Assembly (NCBI RefSeq): GCF_014168815.1
Contig: NZ_AP021972.1
Coordinates: forward strand, 186,001 to 250,000
DNA: 64,000 nucleotides
Direction of reading: 5' to 3'
From: Klebsiella sp. WP3-W18-ESBL-02
GTDB taxonomy: Bacteria; Pseudomonadota; Gammaproteobacteria; Enterobacterales; Enterobacteriaceae
Shown: piece by piece, positions 1 to 8,508 of the stretch
Numbering within the stretch: position 1 is the first letter of the stretch
How the letters are laid out: every line of letters starts with the position of its first letter
Notes under the pieces: model-generated
Databases searched by the model: none
What the model was told of the DNA's origin: nothing
What the model saw: the letters and a program-made list of their open reading frames with translations, nothing else
Made by a program: the position numbers and the translations under genes

Positions 1-937
1 CGGCGACGATATCCGGGTTTTTCACCATTTTTATTGTGAATTCATCACCCTGGGTATCTTGTTTCTTAATTTTTTCTTCTGCAATGACCGCCGCACGATA
101 GTCTGCAACGGCGGCACAGCCGATAAAAATCTGCTGCTGCGTAACGCCAGCCTGGACGGCGGCGTTCATCTCTTCAGCCGTTGTCACATCAATACGTTGC
201 ACGAAGGCTGGCGTCGGCAGCGACACCGGCCCGCTGACCAGCGTAACGTTCGCCCCGCGTTGGGCGGCGGCCTCGGCAATCGCAAACCCCATCTTGCCGG
301 AGCTGTGGTTGGTGATGTATCGCACCGGGTCCAGCGGCTCGCGAGTCGGGCCGGCGGTAATCATGATATGCAGATGTTGCAGATCTTTGACGGGGGCAAA
401 ATGGGCGGCGGTCATGTCGACGATGGTCATCGGGTCGAGCATTCGGCCGGGGCCGATATCACCACAGGCCTGGCTGCCGCTGTCCGGCCCCCAGATAAGC
501 AAATTGCGCGAGGCGAGTACGCTAAGGTTGTGCTGCGTCGCTGCGGCGCGGTACATCTGCTGGTTCATTGCCGGCACTACCGCCACCGGCGATGGCGTGG
601 CAAGGCAGATGGTCGATACCAGGTCGTTCGCCATCCCGGCGGCGACGCGGGCAATCAGGTCGGCCGTGGCGGGGGCGAGGATGACGAGGTCCGCCCATTT
701 GCCCAGCTCAATATGGCCCATTGCGGCTTCTGCGGCCGTATCGAGCAGGCTGTCGGAGACCGGGTAGCCGGAAACCGCCTGCAGGCTCAGCGGGGTGATG
801 AAGGCTTTCGCCGCGTCGGTCATGGCAACGCGCACATCTGCGCCGCGTTCGCGCAGGCGACGCACCAGCTCTGGCGTTTTATAAGCAGCAATACCGCCGC
901 TGACGCCAAGAACAATTTTCTTACCGGCCAGGCTCAT
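1..937 (-). CDS. coaBC: Bifunctional CoaBC (phosphopantothenoylcysteine synthetase/decarboxylase), 3' end outside window
   Basis: Makes 4'-phosphopantetheine precursors for coenzyme A: the N-terminal CoaC part decarboxylates phosphopantothenoylcysteine with FMN, and the C-terminal CoaB part joins cysteine to phosphopantothenate using CTP. The reverse strand opens MSLAGKKIVLGVSGGIAAYK, the typical N-terminus, and near the window edge reads EEKIKKQDTQGDEFTIKMVK, inside the CoaB domain. The start at 937 (AGC follows ATG) is chosen by family match; an extra in-frame ATG lies just upstream at 940. About 312 codons are visible and roughly the last quarter is missing. It is divergent from radC, as in E. 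coli. The recognition is by family recall, and the whole frame was not checked base by base. Confidence 0.93.
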   Translation of the reverse strand, partial: MSLAGKKIVLGVSGGIAAYKTPELVRRLRERGADVRVAMTDAAKAFITPLSLQAVSGYPVSDSLLDTAAEAAMGHIELGKWADLVILAPATADLIARVAAGMANDLVSTICLATPSPVAVVPAMNQQMYRAAATQHNLSVLASRNLLIWGPDSGSQACGDIGPGRMLDPMTIVDMTAAHFAPVKDLQHLHIMITAGPTREPLDPVRYITNHSSGKMGFAIAEAAAQRGANVTLVSGPVSLPTPAFVQRIDVTTAEEMNAAVQAGVTQQQIFIGCAAVADYRAAVIAEEKIKKQDTQGDEFTIKMVKNPDIVA

Positions 938-1121
938 CATGATTCTTTCCTGTTAGAGGGACACCAGAATTCGCGCATTTTATCACAATCCTGGCGGGGT
1001 CGTGCGCTTACGGCAACGACACTTTGCGAGGCGTTACGCAAGGCCGGAATCTGCGCCTCGCCGCGTTGGCCCTGCAATGTCAGGATGAAGGCAGCCCTAT
1101 TGAAATGGAGAGCTTACGACC

Positions 1122-1769
1122 ATGATGCCGCGCGAGAAAATGCAGCGATACGGTATTGAGACGCTGACGGATGTTGAATTATTAGCGCTTTTTTTACGCA
1201 CCGGCACGCGTGAAAAAAGCGTCATGCGCTACTCTCATGACCTGCTGCGCCATTTTGGATCGCTGTACGGCCTGCTTTCGGCGTCGGAAAAAGAGATAAC
1301 GCATATCGATGGTATGGGGATTGCCAAGTATGCTCAGTTGAAGGGCATTGCCGAACTGGCGCGCCGCTACTTTAGCCTACGCGTGCTGTCAGAGGAGTCG
1401 CTGTTGAGCCCGGAGATGACCCGCGAGTTTCTGCAAAGCCAGCTTGCCGACGAAGAACGAGAAATTTTTGTGGTTATCTTCCTCGATAACCAGCATAAGG
1501 TGCTCAAGCACTGCCGACTTTTTTCTGGCACCTTGAGCCATGTTGAGGTGCATCCGCGCGAAATTGTACGAGAAGCCATCAAAGTGAACGCGGCGGCGGT
1601 GATCCTTGCACATAATCATCCATCGGGTAATGCAGAACCCAGTAAATCAGACAGACTTATTACCGAAAGGGTGGTAAAATGTTGCCAATTCATGGATGTA
1701 CGTGTGCTGGACCATCTGGTTATTGGCCGCGGTGAATACGTTTCTTTTGCCGAACGCGGCTGGATTTAG
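1122..1769 (+). CDS. radC: RadC family JAMM/MPN-domain protein
   Basis: RadC-family protein of 215 aa. The N-terminal half has the helix-hairpin-helix-like stretch (LTDVELLALFLRTGT and GMGIAKYAQLKGIAELARR). The C-terminal half has the JAMM metal motif HNHPSG followed by AEPSKSD, and the protein ends FAERGWI as in E. coli. Its biochemical role is not settled; the older link to DNA repair in E. coli has been questioned. The start at 1122 is preceded by GGAG at 1107-1110. E. coli RadC has a few more N-terminal residues, so an upstream start is possible. It lies between divergent coaBC and the rpmBG promoter, in the same direction as rpmBG. Confidence 0.92.
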   Translation: MMPREKMQRYGIETLTDVELLALFLRTGTREKSVMRYSHDLLRHFGSLYGLLSASEKEITHIDGMGIAKYAQLKGIAELARRYFSLRVLSEESLLSPEMTREFLQSQLADEEREIFVVIFLDNQHKVLKHCRLFSGTLSHVEVHPREIVREAIKVNAAAVILAHNHPSGNAEPSKSDRLITERVVKCCQFMDVRVLDHLVIGRGEYVSFAERGWI

Positions 1770-1812
1770 CGGATTATTACGCGATCCACCGGGATCTTTG
1801 TCTGTTCGGGAC

Positions 1813-1841
1813 TTGAGCATATCGCCGGGTCAGCGTATACT
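1813..1841 (+). promoter_or_regulatory. Sigma-70 promoter for rpmB-rpmG
   Basis: TTGAGC at 1813-1818 and TATACT at 1836-1841 are separated by 17 bp, a near-consensus sigma-70 promoter. It sits about 145 bp upstream of rpmB and downstream of radC, leaving a long untranslated leader. Confidence 0.7.
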
Positions 1842-1986
1842 ACGCCACCTTTGAGAATCTCGGGTTTGGCATTTGGGCCTGGCAATCGGGGGTTCACTTA
1901 GAACCGTCGTGACCGGGCTTTACAGCCTGACGAGGCGCCGATACCCCATACGAAGCTCGAGCTAATTTGATTTTTGGAGAATAGAC

Positions 1987-2223
1987 ATGTCCCGAGTCTG
2001 CCAAGTTACTGGCAAGCGTCCGGTGACCGGTAACAACCGTTCCCACGCACTGAACGCGACTAAACGCCGTTTCCTGCCGAACCTGCACTCTCACCGTTTC
2101 TGGGTTGAGAGCGAGAAGCGTTTTGTCACCCTGCGCGTATCTGCTAAAGGTATGCGTGTAATCGATAAAAAAGGCATCGATTCAGTCCTGGCTGAACTGC
2201 GTGCCCGTGGCGAAAAGTACTAA
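1987..2223 (+). CDS. rpmB: 50S ribosomal protein L28 (bL28)
   Basis: 78-aa protein of the large ribosomal subunit with the standard N-terminus SRVCQVTGKRPVTGNN and a strongly basic body. The length matches E. coli L28. A good ribosome-binding site (TTTGGAGAATAG) precedes the ATG. It is the first gene of the two-gene rpmB-rpmG operon, with 20 bp between the genes. Confidence 0.98.
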   Translation: MSRVCQVTGKRPVTGNNRSHALNATKRRFLPNLHSHRFWVESEKRFVTLRVSAKGMRVIDKKGIDSVLAELRARGEKY

Positions 2224-2243
2224 GTACTTAGAGGAAATAAATC

Positions 2244-2411
2244 ATGGCTAAAGGTATTCGTGAGAAAATCAAGCTGGTTTCTTCTGCTGGTACTGGTCAC
2301 TTCTATACCACCACGAAGAACAAACGTACTAAACCGGAAAAACTGGAACTGAAAAAGTTCGATCCAGTTGTCCGTCAGCACGTTCTGTACAAAGAAGCTA
2401 AAATCAAATAA
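2244..2411 (+). CDS. rpmG: 50S ribosomal protein L33 (bL33)
   Basis: 55-aa ribosomal protein read directly from the sequence: it begins MAKGIREKIKLVSSAGTGHF and ends YKEAKIK. The ATG follows the strong Shine-Dalgarno sequence GAGGAAATAAATC. It has the E. coli length and is co-transcribed with rpmB; a terminator follows 24 bp after the stop codon. It lacks the CxxC zinc pairs, as in the zinc-independent form of L33. Confidence 0.98.
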   Translation: MAKGIREKIKLVSSAGTGHFYTTTKNKRTKPEKLELKKFDPVVRQHVLYKEAKIK

Positions 2412-2434
2412 TTTTAGTTTCGATGTCACGAAAA

Positions 2435-2457
2435 ACCTCGCTTCGGCGGGGTTTTTT
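2435..2457 (+). terminator. Rho-independent terminator of rpmBG
   Basis: Stem ACCTCGC / GCGGGGT with a TTCG tetraloop (2435-2452, one G-U pair), followed by a T run to 2457. It lies between rpmG and mutM. Confidence 0.9.
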
Positions 2458-2509
2458 GTTTTCTGCGCGTCCCCATAATAGAAGCATCTGTATTTGTGAC
2501 GGAGACGCT

Positions 2510-3319
2510 ATGCCTGAATTACCCGAAGTAGAAACCAGCCGCCGGGGTATTGAGCCTCACCTGGTCGGTGCGACCATCCAGTATGCTGTCATTCGCAACG
2601 GTCGCCTGCGCTGGCCCGTCTCCGATGAAATCTACCGCCTGAGCGATAAACCCGTACTCAGCGTCCAGCGACGCGCCAAGTACCTGCTGCTGGAGTTGCC
2701 TGACGGCTGGATTATTATCCATCTGGGGATGTCGGGGAGCCTGCGAATTTTGACGCACGAGCTACCGGCAGAAAAACACGATCATGTAGACCTGGTGTTG
2801 AGTAACGGCAAAGTGCTGCGTTACACCGACCCGCGCCGTTTTGGCGCCTGGCTATGGACGCCGGTGCTGGAAGGCCACAGCGCGCTCGCTCATCTGGGCC
2901 CTGAGCCGCTCAGCGACGAATTTAACGCGGGCTACCTGCTGGCGAAGTGCGCGAAGAAGAAAACGGCGATTAAGCCCTGGCTGATGGATAACAAGCTGGT
3001 GGTGGGCGTGGGTAATATTTACGCCAGCGAATCGCTGTTTGCCGCACGGATCCATCCTGATCGGCTGGCCTGTTCGTTATCGGCGGAAGAGTGCGAGCGG
3101 CTGGTCGCGGCGATCAAAGCCGTGCTGCAACGATCGATTGAGCAGGGCGGAACCACGCTGAAGGATTTCCTGCAAAGCGACGGTAAGCCGGGCTATTTTG
3201 CACAGGAGCTACAGGTGTACGGACGGAAAGGCGAGCCGTGTCGGGTGTGCGGTACGCCAATTATTGCCAGTAAACATGCGCAGCGGGCGACGTTTTATTG
3301 TCGACAGTGTCAGAAGTAG
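2510..3319 (+). CDS. mutM: Formamidopyrimidine-DNA glycosylase
   Basis: Removes 8-oxoguanine and formamidopyrimidines from DNA and nicks the strand by beta/delta elimination. The 269 aa match the usual length. The N-terminal PELPEVE contains the catalytic proline (exposed after Met removal) and Glu. A helix-two-turn-helix region lies near residues 155-180 (NIYASE). The C-terminal zinc finger is CRVCGTP...CRQC. The start is the ATG at 2510 after GGAG; the frame is open further upstream but only this start gives the required N-terminal proline. It is convergent with coaD. Confidence 0.97.
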   Translation: MPELPEVETSRRGIEPHLVGATIQYAVIRNGRLRWPVSDEIYRLSDKPVLSVQRRAKYLLLELPDGWIIIHLGMSGSLRILTHELPAEKHDHVDLVLSNGKVLRYTDPRRFGAWLWTPVLEGHSALAHLGPEPLSDEFNAGYLLAKCAKKKTAIKPWLMDNKLVVGVGNIYASESLFAARIHPDRLACSLSAEECERLVAAIKAVLQRSIEQGGTTLKDFLQSDGKPGYFAQELQVYGRKGEPCRVCGTPIIASKHAQRATFYCRQCQK

Positions 3320-3358
3320 CGCCCGCCGGGGCGATGCCCGGCCAGCGTTGACGCGTTG

Positions 3359-3838
3359 TTACTTAAGCTTTTCCATCAGCGCCTGATGCACGTGCTGTGG
3401 CAGGAAGTGCGTCACGTCACCGGCGTGGCGCGCGACCTCTTTCACCAGCGACGATGAAATAAACGACCACTCTTTTGACGGCATCAGGAAGACGCTTTCC
3501 AGTTCAGGCATCAGGTGGCGGTTCATGTGCGCTAGCTGCATTTCGTATTCAAAGTCGGCCACGGCGCGCAGGCCGCGAATCAGAATATTGGCCTGCTGGC
3601 TGCGGGCAAAATTGGCCATCAAATCGCTGAACCCGAGTACCTCGACGTTGCCCAGGTGCGCGGTAGCCTGCTGGGCCAGGGCAACGCGTTCGTTTAAGTC
3701 GAACATCGGTTTTTTGCTGGGGCTGGCCGCAATGGCGAGGATCACCCGATCGAACATGCAGGCTGCGCGGGTCACGATATCAAGGTGACCGTTAGTGAAG
3801 GGATCGAAAGTGCCCGGATAAATTGCCCGTTTTTGCAT
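3359..3838 (-). CDS. coaD: Phosphopantetheine adenylyltransferase
   Basis: Transfers AMP from ATP to 4'-phosphopantetheine, the penultimate step of CoA synthesis. 159 aa, exactly the E. coli length when started at the ATG of MQKRAIYPGTFDP. It has the nucleotidyltransferase motif NGHLD near residue 18 and the ISSS-containing C-terminal motif (FISSSLVKEVA). An in-frame TTG lies slightly upstream, but the GAGG Shine-Dalgarno overlapping the waaA stop codon points to the ATG at 3838. The 8-bp gap after waaA suggests translational coupling. Confidence 0.96.
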   Translation of the reverse strand: MQKRAIYPGTFDPFTNGHLDIVTRAACMFDRVILAIAASPSKKPMFDLNERVALAQQATAHLGNVEVLGFSDLMANFARSQQANILIRGLRAVADFEYEMQLAHMNRHLMPELESVFLMPSKEWSFISSSLVKEVARHAGDVTHFLPQHVHQALMEKLK

Positions 3839-3846
3839 AATCATCC

Positions 3847-5124
3847 TCAATGCGTTTTCGGTGGCAGGTACGGCTCCAGGAGTTGTAGCAAGCGCTGCAG
3901 CGCGCCCTGGTTCTGATACAGGACCTCAACGGCATGACGGCCATAGAAACTGCGGTAATCCGCGTCGCCCAGCAAAGAGGAAACCTCTTTTTCAAGGCTT
4001 TCGGCATCGGTAACGGTGATAAGACCGCTCGCCTGTTCCAGACGCGCGCAAATGTCTTTGAAGTTAAACGTATGCGGCCCCATCAGCACGGGAATGGCGT
4101 GCGCTGCGGCTTCCAGCGGGTTATGGCCGCCGCGTTCGACCAGCGAGCCGCCAACGAACGCCAGGTCGGCAATTCCGTACAGCAGCATCAGCTCGCCCAT
4201 AGTATCGCCAATTACCACCTGCGTCGCGGCGGAAGGGACTTCGCCGGAGGAACGGGTTGTGTAGCTCAGGCCAGCCTGACGGGTGAGATTGATGGCGTCC
4301 GGAAAACGTTCCGGATGGCGCGGCACCAGAATCAGCAGCAGATCCGGGTAGTGCTTCAGCAGCGCTTTGTGGGCGGCAATGACGATACTCTCTTCGCCTT
4401 CATGCGTGCTGGTGGCAATCCACACCGGCCGGCGCGGTGCCCACTGGCGGCGCAGCGTTACCGCTTTGGCAGCCAGCTGCGGCGTGACGGAAATATCAAA
4501 CTTCAGGCTGCCAGTGATGGTGACCTGATTATTTTTCGCGCCCAGCGCCACAAAACGCTGGCCGTCTTCTTCATTCTGCGCCGCAATCAGCGTAATACGC
4601 TGCAGCAGCGTCCGCACGAATGACCCTAATTTGGCGTACCCGGCAGCCGAGCGCTCGGAAAGGCGCGCGTTGGCGATCACCAGCGGAATATGGCGGCGAT
4701 GCAGTGCGGCAATCAGGTTTGGCCACAGCTCCGTTTCCATAATCAGCACCAGCTTAGGGTCGATTTTATCGAGGAAACGGTTAAGGGCATCGGGTAAATC
4801 GTACGGCAGATAAACGTGCTGCACGTCTTTGCCAAATGCTGACTGGACGCGCTCGGAACCGGTGGGGGTCATCGTGGTCACAGTAATCGGCAAATCGGGG
4901 TAACGGTGGCGCAGCGCGCGCACGAGCGGAATGGCCGCCAGCGTTTCACCTACGGAAACGGAGTGCAGCATAATCCCGCCGGGCTTAAGCGGCTGGCGAT
5001 AAAAACCGTAACGTTCACCCCAGCGTTTTCGGTAGGCCGGAGCCTTACGTCCGCGCACCCAAAGCCGTATCCAGATAAGGGGCTGAATAAGGTAGAGAAG
5101 GGCGGTGTAAAGCAGTTCAAGCAT
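3847..5124 (-). CDS. waaA: 3-deoxy-D-manno-octulosonic acid (Kdo) transferase
   Basis: Inner-membrane GT30 enzyme that adds two Kdo residues to lipid IVA, the essential first step of LPS core assembly. 425 aa, the same length as E. coli KdtA. The N-terminal membrane anchor (LLYTALLYLIQPLIW) is followed by the conserved HSVSVGET segment. The C-terminal domain contains GGSLVERGGHNPLEAAA, typical of the CMP-Kdo-binding part. The gene overlaps into a waaA-coaD pair and is divergent from the waaQ operon. Confidence 0.96.
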   Translation of the reverse strand: MLELLYTALLYLIQPLIWIRLWVRGRKAPAYRKRWGERYGFYRQPLKPGGIMLHSVSVGETLAAIPLVRALRHRYPDLPITVTTMTPTGSERVQSAFGKDVQHVYLPYDLPDALNRFLDKIDPKLVLIMETELWPNLIAALHRRHIPLVIANARLSERSAAGYAKLGSFVRTLLQRITLIAAQNEEDGQRFVALGAKNNQVTITGSLKFDISVTPQLAAKAVTLRRQWAPRRPVWIATSTHEGEESIVIAAHKALLKHYPDLLLILVPRHPERFPDAINLTRQAGLSYTTRSSGEVPSAATQVVIGDTMGELMLLYGIADLAFVGGSLVERGGHNPLEAAAHAIPVLMGPHTFNFKDICARLEQASGLITVTDAESLEKEVSSLLGDADYRSFYGRHAVEVLYQNQGALQRLLQLLEPYLPPKTH

Positions 5125-5511
5125 AATAAATAGCTGAGTTATGAATGTGCTGTGGATTCTAAGTATTTAACTGAGGCTTTACCATTACTTTTGCTGTTTT
5201 TGGTCTAAATTATCCACAGTGCAGGGGCTTGCCGTGGATATCACTACTTATCACCCTTTTTTATGCTGTTCATTGCGGTTAACGCCTCTGGATATGTGGG
5301 GATGAACGTCGCGGAAGTTATCGCGATGGATAAGGTATTACTGCCATGATTTATAAAGAAAAATGACTTTATAAAGGCAAAATGCATCCGGTTCGGATTG
5401 CGGCGCAAGAAGTGGTACACTAGCGCGGCAAAAAGCGTGCATTTCCGGTCATTGGCCGTAAGCGCGCTTTGTGCCTGTTTTTAGCGGAAAACCTCAACCA
5501 AAGAGTCGCGT
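5125..5511. promoter_or_regulatory. waaA/waaQ divergent intergenic region with core-operon leader
   Basis: 387 bp without a gene. A candidate sigma-70 promoter for waaQ is TTCGGA (5392-5397), an 18-bp spacer and TACACT (5416-5421). Downstream, AAAGCGTGC (5432-5440) can pair with GCGCGCTTT (5462-5470, one G-U pair). Between the arms lies GGCCGTAAGCG (5454-5464), a degenerate version of the ops element through which RfaH acts on E. coli waa operons. No perfect ops/JUMPstart match is seen. The promoter and ops assignments are inferences; the AT-rich left half showed no further structure. Confidence 0.4.
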
Positions 5512-6582
5512 GTGGATAAGCCATTTCGAAAAATACTGGTCATTAAAATGCGTTTTCACGGGGATATGTTATTAACGACCCCCGTTATTAGCACGCTGAA
5601 GCGCCATTATCCTGAGGCGAAAATCGACGTCCTGTTGTATCAGGATACGATCCCTATTTTGTCTGAAAACCCTGAAATTAACGCGCTGTATGGTATTAAA
5701 AACAAGAAAGCAAAAACGACAGAGAAAATTACCAACTTCGTCAGTTTAATCAGAGTACTGCGGTCGAATAAATACGATCTGGTCGTCAATATGGCCGACC
5801 AATGGATGGTGGCCGTGCTGGTGCGCTTGCTGAATGTCCCGATGAGCATTTCGCAGAATTATCAGCATCGGCAGTCGGCGTTCTGGCGCAACAGTTTTAC
5901 TCACCTGGCCCCGCAGAAGGGCGAGAATGTCGTGGAAGCGAATCTGTCAGTGCTGGCACCGCTGGGGCTTGATTCGTCTGTTGCCGAAACGACCATGAGC
6001 TACAACCCGGCGTGCTGGACGCGCGTGCGCGGCGAGCTGGATAAGGCCGGCGTTGGCGAGCGCTACGTGGTGATCCAACCGACGGCACGGCAGATTTTTA
6101 AATGCTGGGAAAATGAGAAGTTCGCAAAGGTGGTGGATGCACTTCATCAGCGCGGCGTTGAGGTAGTGCTGACGTCGGGCCCGAGCGCCGAGGATTTAGC
6201 CTGTATCAAGGCGATCGCACAGGGCTGCGAGCGGCCGCCGGTCACCGCTTTAGCCGGAAAAATGACGTTTCCCGAACTGGGGGCGCTTATCGACCATGCG
6301 GCGCTGTTTATCGGCGTTGACTCCGCGCCGGGCCATATTGCGGCGGCGGTAAAAACGCCGTTGATTGCGCTATTTGGTGCCACTAATCATATCTTCTGGC
6401 GCCCGTGGTCGGACAATATGATCCAGTTCTGGGCCGGCGACTATCGCCCTATGCCGCCGCGTGAGCAGCGTGACCGTAATGAAATGTACCTTTCGGTTAT
6501 CCCGGCAGAAGATGTGATTGCCGCGATTGATAAAATACTGCTCGCGGGTCACGGCGAGCCTGTAACCGGCGAGGAATTATGA
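5512..6582 (+). CDS. waaQ: LPS core heptosyltransferase III (WaaQ)
   Basis: GT9-family heptosyltransferase that adds the side-branch heptose III to heptose II of the inner core at the cytoplasmic face of the inner membrane. 356 aa with the family signatures ILVIKMRFHGDMLLTTPV at the N-terminus, VIQPTARQIFKCW in the middle and FIGVDSAPGHIAAA near the donor site. Strong match to E. coli WaaQ. The start is a GTG at 5512 (GTG GAT AAG CCA) with only a weak AAAGAG upstream. First gene of the rightward core operon; its TGA overlaps the ATG of waaG by 4 bp. Confidence 0.95.
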   Translation: MDKPFRKILVIKMRFHGDMLLTTPVISTLKRHYPEAKIDVLLYQDTIPILSENPEINALYGIKNKKAKTTEKITNFVSLIRVLRSNKYDLVVNMADQWMVAVLVRLLNVPMSISQNYQHRQSAFWRNSFTHLAPQKGENVVEANLSVLAPLGLDSSVAETTMSYNPACWTRVRGELDKAGVGERYVVIQPTARQIFKCWENEKFAKVVDALHQRGVEVVLTSGPSAEDLACIKAIAQGCERPPVTALAGKMTFPELGALIDHAALFIGVDSAPGHIAAAVKTPLIALFGATNHIFWRPWSDNMIQFWAGDYRPMPPREQRDRNEMYLSVIPAEDVIAAIDKILLAGHGEPVTGEEL

Positions 6583-7703
6583 TCGTTGCTTTCTGTTTGT
6601 ATAAGTATTTCCCCTTCGGCGGCCTGCAGCGCGATTTTATGCGCATTGCGCAGACCGTGGCGGCCCGCGGTCATCAGGTGCGCGTATATACGCAATCCTG
6701 GGAGGGAGAGTGCCCGCAGGCGTTTGAGCTCATCAAGGTTCCGGTCAAATCCCATACTAACCACGGCCGTAACGCGCAATATTATACGTGGGTGCAAAAC
6801 CATCTGCGTGAACATCCGGTGAGTAGAGTCGTGGGCTTCAATAAAATGCCCGGTCTGGACGTCTATTACGCCGCCGACGTGTGCTATGCCGAAAAAGTCG
6901 CGCAGGAAAAAGGGTTCTTTTATCGCCTGACTTCGCGCTATCGTCACTATGCGGCCTTTGAGCGGGCAACGTTCGAGCACGGCAAAAACACGCAGCTGTT
7001 GATGCTGACGGACAAGCAAATTGCCGATTTCCAGAAACACTATCAGACCGAGTCAGCACGCTTTCATATTCTGCCGCCGGGCATCTATCCAGACAGAAAA
7101 TACAGCCAGCAGATCCCGGACGCCCGTCAGGTGTACCGGCAGAAGAATGGTCTGACCGAGTCGCAAAACGTGCTGTTACAGGTGGGTTCGGACTTCACGC
7201 GTAAAGGCGTTGATCGTACGCTGGCCGCGATGGCCTCGCTGCCGGAAAGCGTGCGCCATAACACGCAGCTGTTTATTGTCGGGCAGGACAAACCGGGGAA
7301 ATTTGCCGCGCAGGCCGAAAAATACGGTATTCAGCGCAATGTGCATTTCTTTTCCGGCCGCAACGACGTGGCGGAGCTGATGGCGGCAGCTGATTTGCTG
7401 TTGCATCCGGCCTATCAGGAAGCCGCGGGAATTGTGCTGCTGGAGGCCGTGACGGCCGGCCTGCCGGTATTAACAACCCGCGTATGCGGCTATGCCCACT
7501 ACATTGCGGACGCCAACTGCGGCGCGGTAATGGATGAGCCTTTCCGCCAGGAAGCCTTAAATGAGGTTCTCCTCAAGGCGTTAACCCAGCCGGCGCTGCG
7601 CGCAGCATGGGCGGAAAATGCGCGCAATTATGCCGATACACAAGATTTGTACAGTCTGGCGGACAAAGCGGCAGATATCATAATAGGTGATTTGGATGGT
7701 TGA
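6579..7703 (+). CDS. waaG: LPS core UDP-glucose:(heptosyl) alpha-1,3-glucosyltransferase
   Basis: GT4-family enzyme that adds the first outer-core glucose to heptose II. 374 aa, as in E. coli. The N-terminus MIVAFCLYKYFPFGGLQRDF carries the acceptor-side glycine loop. The C-terminal donor domain has QVGSDFTRKGVDR and the EAAGIVLLEA segment containing the EX7E-type signature. It overlaps waaQ by 4 bp (ATGA) and waaP by 8 bp, so translation is probably coupled. Confidence 0.96.
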   Translation: MIVAFCLYKYFPFGGLQRDFMRIAQTVAARGHQVRVYTQSWEGECPQAFELIKVPVKSHTNHGRNAQYYTWVQNHLREHPVSRVVGFNKMPGLDVYYAADVCYAEKVAQEKGFFYRLTSRYRHYAAFERATFEHGKNTQLLMLTDKQIADFQKHYQTESARFHILPPGIYPDRKYSQQIPDARQVYRQKNGLTESQNVLLQVGSDFTRKGVDRTLAAMASLPESVRHNTQLFIVGQDKPGKFAAQAEKYGIQRNVHFFSGRNDVAELMAAADLLLHPAYQEAAGIVLLEAVTAGLPVLTTRVCGYAHYIADANCGAVMDEPFRQEALNEVLLKALTQPALRAAWAENARNYADTQDLYSLADKAADIIIGDLDG

Positions 7704-8493
7704 GCTGAATGAACCGCTGGCCACGCTGTGGCGCGGAAAAGATGCCTTTGAGGAAGTGAAACACCTGCAGGGTGAAGTCTTCCGCGAGCTGGAAACGCGC
7801 CGTACGCTGCGCTTCGAGCTGGCGGGCGGCAGCTATTTTCTGAAATGGCACCGCGGCACCTCCCTTAAAGAGATCGTGAAGAACCTGATTTCGCTGCGTA
7901 TGCCGGTGCTGGGCGCCGATCGCGAGTGGAACGCGATTCATCGCCTGCACGACGTGGGGGTTGATACTATGCACGGCGTTGGTTTTGGGGAGAAAGGGTT
8001 GAATCCTCTGACCCGCACCTCATTTATCATTACCGAAGACCTGACGCCCACCATCAGCCTTGAGGATTACTGCGCCGACTGGTTAGCGAATCCGCCTGCG
8101 CCCGCGCTGAAACGCATGCTGATTAAGCGTGTGGCGACGATGGTGCGAAAAATGCATCTGAGCGGCATTAACCATCGCGACTGCTATATCTGCCATTTTC
8201 TGCTGCACCTGCCGTTTAGCGGCGCCGAAGAAACGTTAAAGATTTCGGTGATTGACCTGCACCGTGCGCAAATTCGCGATCGTGTGCCGCGCCGCTGGCG
8301 CGATAAAGATCTTATCGGGCTCTATTTTTCGTCAATGAATATCGGGCTGACCCAGCGCGATGTTCTGCGCTTTATGCGGGTGTATTTTGCTAAGCCGCTG
8401 AGAGAGGCGCTGCGAGAAGAGCAGGCGCTTCTGGCTAAAACCGAAGAAAACGCGAATAAAATCAAAGAAAGAACGATAAGAAAGTCGTTGTAA
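7696..8493 (+). CDS. waaP: LPS core heptose I kinase
   Basis: Phosphorylates O-4 of heptose I, which allows divalent-cation cross-bridging of LPS. 265 aa when started at MVELNEP, the E. coli start. Protein-kinase-like motifs are HRDCYICHFLLH (catalytic loop, near residue 160) and SVIDLHRAQ (metal-binding Asp). It ends IRERTIRKSL-like (IKERTIRKSL), as in E. coli WaaP. No WaaY-type heptose II kinase was found in this cluster. Confidence 0.96.
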   Translation: MVELNEPLATLWRGKDAFEEVKHLQGEVFRELETRRTLRFELAGGSYFLKWHRGTSLKEIVKNLISLRMPVLGADREWNAIHRLHDVGVDTMHGVGFGEKGLNPLTRTSFIITEDLTPTISLEDYCADWLANPPAPALKRMLIKRVATMVRKMHLSGINHRDCYICHFLLHLPFSGAEETLKISVIDLHRAQIRDRVPRRWRDKDLIGLYFSSMNIGLTQRDVLRFMRVYFAKPLREALREEQALLAKTEENANKIKERTIRKSL

Positions 8494-8508
8494 ACGCTGA
8501 GGCAGAGC

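Noticed and set aside
59..1159. A 366-codon plus-strand frame at the window start
   Set aside because: Antisense to coaBC, whose N-terminus and CoaB segment are clear on the other strand.
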